A DNA stretch of 64,000 nucleotides from Chloroflexota bacterium (lineage in GTDB: Bacteria > Chloroflexota > UBA11872), in the NCBI GenBank assembly GCA_026707585.1, contig JAPOWQ010000001.1, positions 1 through 64,000 of the forward strand, written 5' to 3'. Under the pieces are notes generated by a model that was not told where the DNA came from, did not search any database, and was given only the letters and a program-made list of their open reading frames with translations. Both the position numbers and the translations under genes were made by a program. Below, piece after piece: positions 50,140-60,040 of the stretch (position 1 is its first letter; every line of letters begins with the position of its first letter).

Positions 50140-51501
50140 CTAAGCCTCGCCCCGCAGACGACGTGCCAGCGTGCGCGCCGAACGGTCCAGCCGGTCGCTG
50201 ATCGATACCGGATACGGAGGATCGGCCCGGTCCAATCCGCGAATCCTCGCCGGCAGCGCCGCCAGCGACCGAGCCGCGTACCGTCGAACCTCTTCCAGCG
50301 ATCGACTGGCGCCCTGGATCCGCCGCCCGTTCGCCATCACCGTTTCCAGTAAGGGCCGACCCTCCAGCGATTCGCCGGCAGTTCCAATGACGTCACGGGT
50401 CGCGACTCCGTTTTTCTTTTCGCGAAAGACCTGCTTGCGTCCGGGCCATGTCTGCTTGGAGGCGGACAGCTTCATCCGCCCCCGCCCCGCGTACGCCGCC
50501 AGCTTGTAGGCCGTGTCCAGGTAAGGCGCGTCGGTCGACACCGCCAGCGCCGTTCCGACGCCGAATCCATCGATGGGCGCGTCCTCGGCGACCAGGTCCG
50601 CGATTGCCGGGGCGTCGAGTTCCCCGCTCACAATGATCCGAACCGAGACCAAACCGGCGTCGTCCAGCATTCGGCGTGCCAGCCGGGCACCAGCCCCAAG
50701 GTCGCCTGAGTCGATGCGGATGGCGGCCACATCGAATCGCTCGTCCTGTCGCCCCGCAAGGTCGATCACGCGCTGCACGCCGCCGATCAGGTCGTATGTA
50801 TCCACCAGCAAGGTGGTTCCGCGGTGCGTGGCCGTGAACGAGCCCAGCGCTGCCGACTCGCACTCGTGCGCCTGGATGTAGCTGTGCGCCATCGTGCCAC
50901 TGACCGGAATCCCAAAGCGACGTCCCGCGGCCACATTCGAGGTGCCCGCGAAGCCGGCGACGTAGGCCGCGCGTGCCGTGTCGACGCCGGCACTCGCGCC
51001 CTGCGCGTGCCGCATACCAAAGTCCACGACCGGCAAGCCGTCGGCCGCCGCCACCAGGCGGTACGCCGCTGAAGCCATCAGCGTCTGATGATGAATCGCG
51101 CTCAGCAGGTACGTCTCCGCAAGCTGGGCCTCGGGAAGCGAGGCAGTCACTTCCAGGATCGGCTCGTTGCCGAAAACCGGTGTCCCTTCCGGCACGGCCC
51201 GAACGTCGCCCCTGAACCTCAGCTGCTCCAGCCGGTTCAGAAAGTCCCGGGAAAAGCGATTGAGTGAGGCCAGGTATTCCAGGTCCGCCGACGTGACCGC
51301 CAGCCCTTCCAGGTAGTCCAGGGCCGTTTCCAGCCCACAGGCGACCAGCAGATTCCGATTCGGTGGCAACCGGCGGCAGATCAGGTCAAAGGTCGCGGTA
51401 TCCGTCAGACCGTGTTCCCAGTACGCCTGCAGCATGCTCAACTGATACAGATCGGTCAGCAGCGCGTCGGCGGGCGCGGACGGCTGCGCCCGGGGCGTCA
51501 T
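50140..51501 (-). CDS. pncB: Nicotinate phosphoribosyltransferase
   Basis: DLYQLSMLQAYWEHG, DFGMRHAQGASAG, AAIRIDSGDLGAGARLARRMLDDAG, KLSASKQTWPGRKQVFR. Confidence 0.85.
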   Translation of the reverse strand: MTPRAQPSAPADALLTDLYQLSMLQAYWEHGLTDTATFDLICRRLPPNRNLLVACGLETALDYLEGLAVTSADLEYLASLNRFSRDFLNRLEQLRFRGDVRAVPEGTPVFGNEPILEVTASLPEAQLAETYLLSAIHHQTLMASAAYRLVAAADGLPVVDFGMRHAQGASAGVDTARAAYVAGFAGTSNVAAGRRFGIPVSGTMAHSYIQAHECESAALGSFTATHRGTTLLVDTYDLIGGVQRVIDLAGRQDERFDVAAIRIDSGDLGAGARLARRMLDDAGLVSVRIIVSGELDAPAIADLVAEDAPIDGFGVGTALAVSTDAPYLDTAYKLAAYAGRGRMKLSASKQTWPGRKQVFREKKNGVATRDVIGTAGESLEGRPLLETVMANGRRIQGASRSLEEVRRYAARSLAALPARIRGLDRADPPYPVSISDRLDRSARTLARRLRGEA

Positions 51502-52079
51502 GCGGGCTCGGCGTGCTCCAGGATCGCGCCTGCCTTACGCATCTCGTTCAATGCCGCATCACCGTCGCCGGGCGCCACGTCGACGGCGCGTATGGCAGCG
51601 GTTAGTACGCGTACTTCCAGCCCCGGGACTTCAATCGCGTCAAGGACGCTCGCCTTCACGCAGTAGTCCGTGGCCAGGCCGCCCACCCAGAGACGCCGGA
51701 TGCCCGCCGCACGCAGTTTTTCGCCCAGCTCCCCACTGTCGAACGCTGAGTAGGCCTCGTGGTTGGGTTGTTCCGCTTTGGATACCACCGCCGCGTCGTC
51801 CGGCAACTCCAGATCGGGGTGAAACGCCGCGCCCGGCGTGTCCTGCACGCAGTGCGGCGGCCAGATACCGCCTTGCGCCGCGAAGCTCAGGTGGTCGATC
51901 GGATGCCAGTCGCGCGACGCGAATACGCGTGCCCCGCCTCGCTCCGCCGCCGCGACCCAGTCGTTCAACACCGGAACCACCGCGTCTCCTTCCGCCACGG
52001 CCAACGCGCCGCCCGGGCAAAAGTCGTTCTGCACGTCGACCAGCAGCAGTGCGTCGCTTGGTGTCAGCTCCGTCGCCAT
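51498..52079 (-). CDS. pncA: Nicotinamidase
   Basis: ALLLVDVQNDFCPGGALAV, FASRDWHPIDHLSF, GIRRLWVGGLATDYCVKASVLDAI. Confidence 0.9.
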   Translation of the reverse strand: MATELTPSDALLLVDVQNDFCPGGALAVAEGDAVVPVLNDWVAAAERGGARVFASRDWHPIDHLSFAAQGGIWPPHCVQDTPGAAFHPDLELPDDAAVVSKAEQPNHEAYSAFDSGELGEKLRAAGIRRLWVGGLATDYCVKASVLDAIEVPGLEVRVLTAAIRAVDVAPGDGDAALNEMRKAGAILEHAEPA

Positions 52080-52162
52080 CGGTCGCCTCGAGACGTGGGC
52101 TGACGCGCGCTGCCTGGCATCACGCGCTGCGCTTCCCACTGCCTTGATCGCTGCGGCGTACG

Positions 52163-52236
52163 TGGCTGGGGTAGATGGATTCGAACCACCGCTTCACGGT
52201 CCAGAGCCGCGCGTCCTACCACTAGACGATACCCCA
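52163..52236 (-). tRNA. tRNA-Gln (anticodon CTG), 3' CCA encoded
   Basis: Reverse complement TGGGGTATCGTCTAGTGGTAGGACGCGCGGCTCTGGACCGTGAAGCGGTGGTTCGAATCCATCTACCCCAGCCA folds as a cloverleaf by hand. Confidence 0.9.
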
Positions 52237-52371
52237 AGGACTGGCCGTCACCGGCCGGATTCAACCCTAACACCCGGACGACGCGCCTCTGCATCGCGAC
52301 ATCTTCACGTGGCGCCCCGAATGAAGCAGTCCGACTGGCCGCGAGCCAGCCCGAGTCTCGATAATCGCCCA

Positions 52372-53130
52372 ATGCACACCACGGCTGAATCCTCGCGACC
52401 GCTGCGCGGCCCCTACGACACCGTCTTCGTCGACATTGGCGAAACCGTCGTTCACATCCACCCGCCCTTCCTGGAAACCGTCCTGGCCATTGCCGCCGAC
52501 TTCGGCGTTAGGCACCCGCCGGACAATTTTGAGCAGCGGGCCACGGACATCTGGCGCCGGGACGTCACGGCCAGCCGCTCTCGCGGCCACTCCATCACCA
52601 CCTCGGCCTCCTCCCGCTACTGGCACACCCACTACGCCCGGTTGGGTGAAGCCCTGGGACTCCCGGACCCTCACGACTTCAGCCGCGCTCTTTATCAGCG
52701 CTTCAGCTCGTTCGAGGCCTACCAACCCATGCCAGGCGCCGTGGAGGCCCTGCGAGCGCTCAACCGGATGGGCTTGCGCGTCGTTGCCGCCTCCAACTGG
52801 GAAGGCTGGCTCGGCCGCCTGCTGGCCCTGCTAGACCTGGAACGGTTCTTCGCCGCCCAGGTGGTCAGCGCGGACATTGGCGCCGAGAAGCCAGACCGCC
52901 TCTTCTTTGAACGCGGCCTGGCCATTGCGCAAGCCGACCGTCCTTGTGTCCTCCACGTCGGCGACAGCCTGGACGCGGATGTCAACGGCGCGCTGAACGC
53001 CGGAATCGACGCCGTCTGGGTCAACCCCTCCGTGCCTGCCGACGCTCCCGTGCCGGTAATCGCCTCCATAGCGGAACTGCCCGACCTCATCCGGCCCCAC
53101 ATCGCGCCCGTGCCCTGGGCACTGCCGTAA
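52372..53130 (+). CDS. HAD family hydrolase
   Basis: YDTVFVDIGETVV, MPGAVEALRALNRMGLRVVAASNWEG, VLHVGDSLDADVNGALNAGIDAVWV. Confidence 0.85.
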   Translation: MHTTAESSRPLRGPYDTVFVDIGETVVHIHPPFLETVLAIAADFGVRHPPDNFEQRATDIWRRDVTASRSRGHSITTSASSRYWHTHYARLGEALGLPDPHDFSRALYQRFSSFEAYQPMPGAVEALRALNRMGLRVVAASNWEGWLGRLLALLDLERFFAAQVVSADIGAEKPDRLFFERGLAIAQADRPCVLHVGDSLDADVNGALNAGIDAVWVNPSVPADAPVPVIASIAELPDLIRPHIAPVPWALP

Positions 53131-53168
53131 CCTCTGCTGGTCGTTTGGCCGCCGCCTCGGAGAATCCA

Positions 53169-53714
53169 ATGAATCTCGAGTGGGACGTCATCGCGTCGAA
53201 GCTGGCCTGGCGAGGTCGCTTTCCCGTGGTGATCGACCGCCTGCGTGCCCGCGAAGACGGCCGCGAGATGGACTACACCTACCTCAAGCTGAGCGGCGGC
53301 GCGGTCACCGTGCTGGGACTCGACGACGAGAACCGGGCCATTTGCGTGCGGCAGTACCGTCATCCGACCGGCCAAGTCATGCTGGAACTGCCCGCCGGCC
53401 ACGTTGACCGCAACGAAACGCCCGCCGCCTGCGCGCACCGGGAGTTCGAGGAAGAGACCGGATTGCGCATCGGCGACCTGGAATCCCTCGGTTCCTTCGT
53501 GCCGGTGCCCGCCCTCAGCGGATTCCGCATGCACATGTTCATTGGGCGCCACCTGTCCCAGGGTGAGGCTTCGCTGGACGAGTCGGAGATCCTGGAAGTC
53601 GTCCGCGTTCCCCTTCGCGAGCTGCGCGAGCAGATCCTGGACGATCAATACGACCACGCCGGGATGATCAGCACCGTGCTGATCGCCTCGCAGCGAGGCC
53701 TGCTGCCCGAGTGA
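53169..53714 (+). CDS. NUDIX hydrolase (ADP-ribose pyrophosphatase-like)
   Basis: Nudix box GHVDRNETPAACAHREFEEETGLRIG. Confidence 0.88.
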   Translation: MNLEWDVIASKLAWRGRFPVVIDRLRAREDGREMDYTYLKLSGGAVTVLGLDDENRAICVRQYRHPTGQVMLELPAGHVDRNETPAACAHREFEEETGLRIGDLESLGSFVPVPALSGFRMHMFIGRHLSQGEASLDESEILEVVRVPLRELREQILDDQYDHAGMISTVLIASQRGLLPE

Positions 53715-54511
53715 TTACCCGTGCCCTGATTGTTCCAAGCCCCACGGATCAGGTGCGTCGTGCCGCCTACGAGCGGGTGCTTGGAACGGATTGCGTGGAC
53801 TGGTTGACCGACGGAGCGAGCCTGACTGACGACGTGGCCGTGGACCTGGCCGACCCAGATGACCTGCCGGATGGCCTACGCGAGCGGCTGCTGGCGTCCG
53901 ATGCGCTTATCGTTGCCGGTGCTCCGGTTGCGGGTGCTCCTGATGCCCGTTCGTTGGCGGCGTGGCCTGACCTGCTGGCGGGACCGGTTGTCGCCCTCGC
54001 GGCCGACCTGGACTCGCTGGGTCGCCGAACCATGTCGAAGTCCGTCGTGGTCGCGGAGGCGCCCGGCCTTGGCCCGGCCGCCTGGCGAGCCGTGCTTGGG
54101 CTCATCGCGCTCGGCGGCGGCCTGCGGCGCATCGCCGCCCGCGTTGAACCGCGCGGCCCCGGCTTCTCGGCGATCTACGGTGTCGGACGCTTTCGCGACG
54201 ACTCCGTCGCCTACGTCGAAGCCATGGCCGGAGCGCCGTCGGGTGCGGGACTCCTCAGCTACGAAGCCCTTGGCCGCGGTGGCATACGCGAATTCGACTC
54301 GCGCCGATCCATCAACCGCGTAATCAAGAGCGGTGTGGAAACCGGGCTGCCGGCTACGCAAGACGAGCCCTACGCACAGTTTGTCGCCAGTCTCTGTCGC
54401 CGCGACGGTACGAGGCCGCCTCCCGCGCTTGCCCCGACTCTGGCCGACGCCCACGCCGCCTACGCCGCGCTGCTACGGGCTTGTGAGTCCAAGCGAGCGA
54501 TCGCGCTATGA
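53711..54511 (+). CDS. Hypothetical protein, divergent Gfo/Idh-like
   Basis: ORF overlaps both neighbours by 4 nt; C-terminal half YVEAMAGAPSGAGLLSYEALGRGGIREFDSRRSINRVIKSG has Gfo/Idh flavour. Confidence 0.5.
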   Translation: MITRALIVPSPTDQVRRAAYERVLGTDCVDWLTDGASLTDDVAVDLADPDDLPDGLRERLLASDALIVAGAPVAGAPDARSLAAWPDLLAGPVVALAADLDSLGRRTMSKSVVVAEAPGLGPAAWRAVLGLIALGGGLRRIAARVEPRGPGFSAIYGVGRFRDDSVAYVEAMAGAPSGAGLLSYEALGRGGIREFDSRRSINRVIKSGVETGLPATQDEPYAQFVASLCRRDGTRPPPALAPTLADAHAAYAALLRACESKRAIAL

Positions 54512-55533
54512 ACAAGCCAGTGCGCATGGCCGCCGTCAGCTTCGACCACGGGCATCAGTACTCGTATCTGCGGGCCATGCTGCGGCTGCCCGAGATCGAA
54601 CTGGTCGCGATTTCCGAACCGGATCCCGACGAACGCGTCGTGGCCGAAGGCCTCCTGGCCGAGAGTGGCGGGGACTCGGTGCGCGTCCACGCCAATCACT
54701 CCGACGCAATCCAGGCGGACGATATTGACGCTGTCAGCATCTGTGCCGCCAACGCCGAACATCACGATCTGACACTGGCCGCCGCCGAGGCCGGGAAGCA
54801 TGTCCTTTGCGAGAAGCCCCTGGCCATTTCCATGGACGAAGCCACCGCGATGGTCCGCGGCTGCGCAGACCATGGCGTCACCCTCGCCACCGCCTATCCC
54901 GTCCGCCACGCACCCCAGGTCTGGGAGGCCAAGCGTCGTCTCGACAGCGGCGAACTGGGCCCGATTCGCGCCATGTCGCTGACCAACGTCCTGCGCGCCC
55001 AGCCAATCGGCTGGTTTGTTGATCCGGCGCGCTCAGGCGGCGGCGCCATTCGCGACCACATCGTGCACGCCACCGACCTGATGCGCTGGTTCATCGGAGG
55101 CGAAGTCCGGCAGATCTACTGCGAAGCCGACACCCTAGCCCGTGACATTCCGGTCGAGGACACCGGCGCCCTGATCGAGGTGTTCGACTCCGGTGTGATC
55201 GGCACCTGCGATCCCAGCTGGAACCGCCCGACGACCTGGCGCAAGTGGGGCGATGTGAGCGGCCGCATCGTCTGCGAGGGCGGCGTCATAGAGTTCGACA
55301 TTACCGATCACGTCGTTCGGGTCACGTCCGCCGATCCCGGCATCCCCTACCAGGAATCCGGGTTCTCCTCGGATATGAACGCGGCCCTGCTGCTGGACTT
55401 TGCCGACGCCGTGGCGACCGGGCGTCCGCCCTGCGCCGACGGCCACGACGGCTGGGCCGGTGTCGCCTGCACCGAAGCCGCCTACGCCTCGGCCCGTCGA
55501 CACGAATTCGTCGACGTGCCGCGTTTTCGTTAG
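54508..55533 (+). CDS. Gfo/Idh/MocA family oxidoreductase
   Basis: IELVAISEPDPDERV, DAVSICAANAEHHDLTLAAAEAGKHVLCEKPLAISMDEA. Confidence 0.9.
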   Translation: MNKPVRMAAVSFDHGHQYSYLRAMLRLPEIELVAISEPDPDERVVAEGLLAESGGDSVRVHANHSDAIQADDIDAVSICAANAEHHDLTLAAAEAGKHVLCEKPLAISMDEATAMVRGCADHGVTLATAYPVRHAPQVWEAKRRLDSGELGPIRAMSLTNVLRAQPIGWFVDPARSGGGAIRDHIVHATDLMRWFIGGEVRQIYCEADTLARDIPVEDTGALIEVFDSGVIGTCDPSWNRPTTWRKWGDVSGRIVCEGGVIEFDITDHVVRVTSADPGIPYQESGFSSDMNAALLLDFADAVATGRPPCADGHDGWAGVACTEAAYASARRHEFVDVPRFR

Positions 55534-55652
55534 GCGATTCGAAACCGGACGGTCGACTGATCGAATAGAAGGGCCATTGCGGGCTACCGCAATCGTGCGT
55601 CACGTGGCCTACGATGAAGCGCGCGTGGCATGAATGAACAAAGCGGGCGGCA

Positions 55653-56474
55653 ATGTCGGACCAGGCATCACAAGAACCCACCTACACCATGGGCTACAGC
55701 GACGACTTTCAGCAGATGCTCGCTCGTCGCAGCGTGCACACGCATGCCGCACATCTGGTGCCTCACCTCAAGCCCGGCCAGCGCGTACTCGACTTTGGCT
55801 GTGGTCCCGGAACCATCTCGGTCGGCCTGGCGCAGGTCGTCGATCCTGGTGAAGTGCACGGCATCGACATGGAAGCCTCGCAGATCGCAATGGCCAATGC
55901 CGCCGCCGAGGCTGGTGGCCACGCCAACGCGACCTTCCACGTCGGCGACGTCACCGACCTGCCGTTCGATGACCACTCATTCGAGGTCGCCCACTGCCAC
56001 GCCGTGCTGATGCACGTACCCGACACCCAGGCCACCCTGGCCGAGGTAAAGCGCGTCCTCAAGCCTGGCGGCCTCATCGCCAGTCGCGAGTCGATCATCT
56101 CCTCCTCGTTCCTGCATCCCGGCGACGAGGACACGGCCGAAGCCTGGGAAACGTTCGCCAGGCTCCTGGCCGGCAACGGCGGCCATCCGGAAATGGGGCT
56201 TGAGCTCAAGGCCAATCTCATGGCGGCCGGATTCACCGACATTCGGGCGTCCGGCTCCTTCGACTTCTTCGGATCGACTGAGGACGTGGCCTTCTTCCAC
56301 GGCTTCATCAACGACTGGTTCTACTCGCCCAAGGTCACGGCGGCCATCGTGCAATTCGGGTTGGCGTCCCAGGAGCAACTCGATGACTGGCAGGCCCGGA
56401 TCGATGAGTGGCGGGACAATCCCGGCTCGGTCGGCGCGATCGCCTTTGGCGAGGTCATCGCCTACAAGCCGTAG
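55653..56474 (+). CDS. Class I SAM-dependent methyltransferase
   Basis: VLDFGCGPGTISVGLAQVVDPGEVHGIDME, ATLAEVKRVLKPGGLIASRE. Confidence 0.88.
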   Translation: MSDQASQEPTYTMGYSDDFQQMLARRSVHTHAAHLVPHLKPGQRVLDFGCGPGTISVGLAQVVDPGEVHGIDMEASQIAMANAAAEAGGHANATFHVGDVTDLPFDDHSFEVAHCHAVLMHVPDTQATLAEVKRVLKPGGLIASRESIISSSFLHPGDEDTAEAWETFARLLAGNGGHPEMGLELKANLMAAGFTDIRASGSFDFFGSTEDVAFFHGFINDWFYSPKVTAAIVQFGLASQEQLDDWQARIDEWRDNPGSVGAIAFGEVIAYKP

Positions 56475-56549
56475 ACTCGGAATCGCACAAGTGTTGTTGG
56501 CAGTTGAAACACGCCTAACCCGGACTGCGAGTGTCTGCCAGACCTACCG

Positions 56550-57392
56550 ATGAACTCAACACCCCGTTTGCGTAAAGGCCTGCGCGATGGCTGCCTGGGC
56601 GGCGAGACGCCGGTTCCGGAAATCTTTCGCCTTGCCGGTCTCGGTGGCTTTGAGGGTGTGGAGCTTACCCTGCCGGCGGATGGGCCGTTCTCCTTGCGGG
56701 CCACGGACGCCGAACGACACGAACTGCGGCGACTGGCGACCGAGGGACCGCCGATCTTCAGTCTGAACGCCGGGCTGCCGTGGCAGTACTCCGCGTCGTC
56801 GCTGGACCAAGTAACTCGCACGGAGGGGCAGGCGCTGGTGCGGAGCAGCATCGACCTGGCGGCGGATCTGGGCGTGGACACGTTGCTGTACATCCCGGGC
56901 GTGGTCACGGATGACCAACCGTTCACCGAGGTCTGGGACGCCGCGCGCGCGGCCACCGAGGCACTGCTGCCTCAAGCCGAAGAGGCCGGGGTGACGCTGG
57001 CGGTGGAGAACGTATGGAATGCGCTGATCCTTAGCCCGCGCGACATGCTGGAGTTTGTGGACGGCTTTGCCAGTCCAAGCCTGCGGGTCTACTTCGACGT
57101 CGGCAACGTGATGCAGTTTGGACGTCCACAGCACTGGATCGAGGCGCTGGGCGCGGACCGGATCGCCCGAGTTCACGTCAAGGACTTCACGCTCAGACCC
57201 GGTGGATGGCTGGGATTCACGCAGTTGCTGCACGGGGACGTGGACTGGCCGGTGGTGATGCAGACGCTGCGGCGTGTGGGCTATAGCGGTTGGATTACGC
57301 CCGAGGTGAGTCCGAGCAGCGCGCCGCCCGAGAGCTGGGTTGCGGAACTCTCGGCAGCCATGGACACGATCATCGACTACTACGGATCGTGA
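56550..57392 (+). CDS. Sugar phosphate isomerase/epimerase (xylose-isomerase-like TIM barrel)
   Basis: FRLAGLGGFEGVELTLPADG, AEEAGVTLAVENVWN, VYFDVGNVMQFG, IARVHVKDFTL. Confidence 0.85.
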   Translation: MNSTPRLRKGLRDGCLGGETPVPEIFRLAGLGGFEGVELTLPADGPFSLRATDAERHELRRLATEGPPIFSLNAGLPWQYSASSLDQVTRTEGQALVRSSIDLAADLGVDTLLYIPGVVTDDQPFTEVWDAARAATEALLPQAEEAGVTLAVENVWNALILSPRDMLEFVDGFASPSLRVYFDVGNVMQFGRPQHWIEALGADRIARVHVKDFTLRPGGWLGFTQLLHGDVDWPVVMQTLRRVGYSGWITPEVSPSSAPPESWVAELSAAMDTIIDYYGS

Positions 57393-57440
57393 GCAGCCGC
57401 TCGCCACTGCGAGCAAGTTTCCGGTGAGATACTGCGCGCC

Positions 57441-58910
57441 ATGACTCAGCCAATCCGTGTACGCATGGCGCCGAGTCCCACGGGCGACCTGCACGTGGGC
57501 AACGCCCGCACGGCGCTATGCAACTACCTGATGGCCCGCCGCTTGGGCGGCGCGTTCATCCTGCGGGTTGAGGACACCGACGCCCAGCGCAGCGACGCGT
57601 CCCACGAAGAGGGGATCTACGAGGGATTGCGCTGGCTGGGCCTGGATTGGGACGAAGGCCCGAACGTCGGCGGACCGTTCGGGCCCTATCGGCAGAGTGA
57701 GCGGCAGGACATCCACGGGGAAGCCGTGCAGCAACTGCTGGCTACCGGGCGGGCCTATTACGACTACACGACGGCCGAGGAGCGGGCCGCCGAACGGGAG
57801 CAGCAGCGGGCGGAGGGCCAGCCGCAGCGCTATTCCGGCATGGGCCGTCATTTCACGGCCGCCGAGATCGCCGAGCGCAAGGCCGCCGGCGTCGTTCCGG
57901 CCGTGCGGTTTCGAGCCGACCCGAAACCAGTTCGATTCGACGACATCGTCCTGGGAACGATCCGCGCAGGTCCCGACGAAGTCGACGACTTCGTGATTGC
58001 GCGCGGCGACGGATCGGCGCTTTACAACATGGCGGTCGTGGTCGATGACGAGCACATGCGGATCAGCCACGTGGTCCGGGGGAAAGATCACGTGTCCAAT
58101 ACGTTTCGGCAGGTGCTCTTGTACGAAGCGCTGGGCTGGACACCACCCGCCTTCGCGCATTTGCCGCTGGTGGTCAACCGACGTCGCCAGAAGTTCTCAA
58201 GCCGGGACGGCGCGCAGTGGGTCGGGGAATACCGAACGCAAGGCTACCTGCCGGAGGCCCTGGTCAACTTCCTGATATTTCTCGGCTGGGCACCGGGTGA
58301 CGAGCGCGAGATTTTCAGCCTGGAGGAACTGGTGCAGGAGTTCCGGCTGGAGCGGGTTAACCGAGCCGATGCTGTGTTTGACCCGCAGCGGCTGGATCAC
58401 TTCAACGGCGTGTGGATTCGTCGGCTAGATCTCGACGATCTGGCGGAGCGCGCGTGGACCTACGCGTCGGCAGGGGGACTGGAGCTAAGGCCGGATCAGC
58501 GTGGCTATTTCAGGTCGGCGCTAGAGCTGGAGTACGAGCGTCTGTCGCACCTCAATCGGACGGCCGAGCTGATGGATTTCTTCTTCGACGACGATCTTGA
58601 TCCGGACATGGGGCAGGTGAGGTTCAGACGGCACACGGCGGCCGAGACGGCACGGGCTCTCGAATTGGTGGCGGCATTGGTTGATGAGACCGAGCCGTTT
58701 GACGACCCAACGCTGGAAGCTCGTATGCGCGCACTTGCCAGCGACCTGGGCTGGAAAGCCGGCGACCTGTTCATGCCCACTCGCATTGCAGTCACGGGGC
58801 GGAAGGCCACGCCGCCGCTGTTTGCCACGATGGAGGTCCTGGGCCGCCAGCGCTGCCGTGAGCGCTTGCAGCGCGCGCTGGCCGGTCTGGCAAAGCTCGC
58901 CACCGCCTGA
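57441..58910 (+). CDS. gltX: Glutamate--tRNA ligase
   Basis: RVRMAPSPTGDLHVGNARTALCNYL (HIGH-like), RVEDTDAQRS, QKFSSRDGAQWVGEYRTQGYLPEALVNFLIFLGW. Confidence 0.93.
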   Translation: MTQPIRVRMAPSPTGDLHVGNARTALCNYLMARRLGGAFILRVEDTDAQRSDASHEEGIYEGLRWLGLDWDEGPNVGGPFGPYRQSERQDIHGEAVQQLLATGRAYYDYTTAEERAAEREQQRAEGQPQRYSGMGRHFTAAEIAERKAAGVVPAVRFRADPKPVRFDDIVLGTIRAGPDEVDDFVIARGDGSALYNMAVVVDDEHMRISHVVRGKDHVSNTFRQVLLYEALGWTPPAFAHLPLVVNRRRQKFSSRDGAQWVGEYRTQGYLPEALVNFLIFLGWAPGDEREIFSLEELVQEFRLERVNRADAVFDPQRLDHFNGVWIRRLDLDDLAERAWTYASAGGLELRPDQRGYFRSALELEYERLSHLNRTAELMDFFFDDDLDPDMGQVRFRRHTAAETARALELVAALVDETEPFDDPTLEARMRALASDLGWKAGDLFMPTRIAVTGRKATPPLFATMEVLGRQRCRERLQRALAGLAKLATA

Positions 58911-58914
58911 GTCC

Positions 58915-60030
58915 GTGTACGACCGCATCATCAAGTTTCTTCCGCACGAACTCGGGCTGCCGTGGGAACAGGTGCGCGTAGAGGTCGACGGCGAGTTGGT
59001 CAGCTGGATGCAGACCTTCGCGGTTCCGCACCGACTGCGCGGCGTGACGCTGGAGAGCGCCGGGGTGGTGGGCGTGCACACGGCCGACGCGCACCAGATG
59101 CGGGGGCACATGCGCTTCATGCTGGAAACGGTGCTGGAACGGGCCGAGCGACGCGGCGTGCCGCTCTCCATGCTGTATGGCGGCGTGGCGGACGTGTATC
59201 ACCGCTGGGCGTACGCCACGGTGATGCCGGAGTTCAGGTTCAGCATTTCGACGCGGCGCGCCGAGGCGGTGCCGGGGAGTCACCGGATTCGCGCGGGCGA
59301 GCCCGCGGATCGACCCGCGATCGCTCGCCTGTACAACCGCGAAACGGCCGGGATGACCGGCGTGCGGGTGCGAGAGCCCGAACGCTGGCTCGGTCCTCGC
59401 CAGGGCCTCTATTTCGGCCGGCTGGATGCGTGGGTGCAGGTCGCGCTGAACGATGACGGCCGGATCGTCGGCTACTGCATCGGCGATCAAATCGAGGGCG
59501 ACGCGCAGCGGCTTGACATCGTGGACGCGCAGGCGACCAGTAGCGCTGTGGCGGGGTCCCTGATTCGGGCCATGGCGGAGGAAGCGATCGGACACCGGAT
59601 GGGAAGCCTGGACTTTCACGTGTATCCAACCGGCCGCGTGGGTCGGTATCTGCAGAATCTCGACGTGAGCATGACGACGGAGCGTCCGATCAACCGCGCG
59701 CAGATGGTCCGGCTGAGCCTGCCGGGCCAGGTGCTGGCGGCGCTGCAGCCTTACGCACGCGAGCAGGCCGAAGCGCTCGGTCCAGGTCGCCCCGGGCGTC
59801 TCACGATCGAGACGGAGTTGGGCTCGGGCGACCTGGCGCTTGGGGGCGAAGCGCCAGCGCGGAAGGTTCGGCTGCCGGCCGGCGATCTGTGCGAGCTTCT
59901 CTTCGGCTACCGATCAGCGGAGGAACTACGCGAGATCCACGGCGTACGCCTGGCCGAGCGTGACGTCGAACTCCTGGACGTCCTCTTCCCGCGTCTTGAC
60001 GCGTATTGCTATTGGCCTGACCGGTACTAG
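58915..60030 (+). CDS. GNAT family acetyltransferase, Eis/SCP2-like two-domain
   Basis: GVVGVHTADAHQMRGHMRFMLETVLERAERRGVPLSMLYG; IRAGEPADRPAIARLYNRE; GTG start inferred. Confidence 0.65.
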   Translation: MYDRIIKFLPHELGLPWEQVRVEVDGELVSWMQTFAVPHRLRGVTLESAGVVGVHTADAHQMRGHMRFMLETVLERAERRGVPLSMLYGGVADVYHRWAYATVMPEFRFSISTRRAEAVPGSHRIRAGEPADRPAIARLYNRETAGMTGVRVREPERWLGPRQGLYFGRLDAWVQVALNDDGRIVGYCIGDQIEGDAQRLDIVDAQATSSAVAGSLIRAMAEEAIGHRMGSLDFHVYPTGRVGRYLQNLDVSMTTERPINRAQMVRLSLPGQVLAALQPYAREQAEALGPGRPGRLTIETELGSGDLALGGEAPARKVRLPAGDLCELLFGYRSAEELREIHGVRLAERDVELLDVLFPRLDAYCYWPDRY

Positions 60031-60040
60031 GCGCTAAGCC

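Noticed and set aside
52163-52236. tRNA-Gln as an integration site for a mobile element
   Set aside because: No integrase, no partial tRNA duplicate and no composition change adjacent to it
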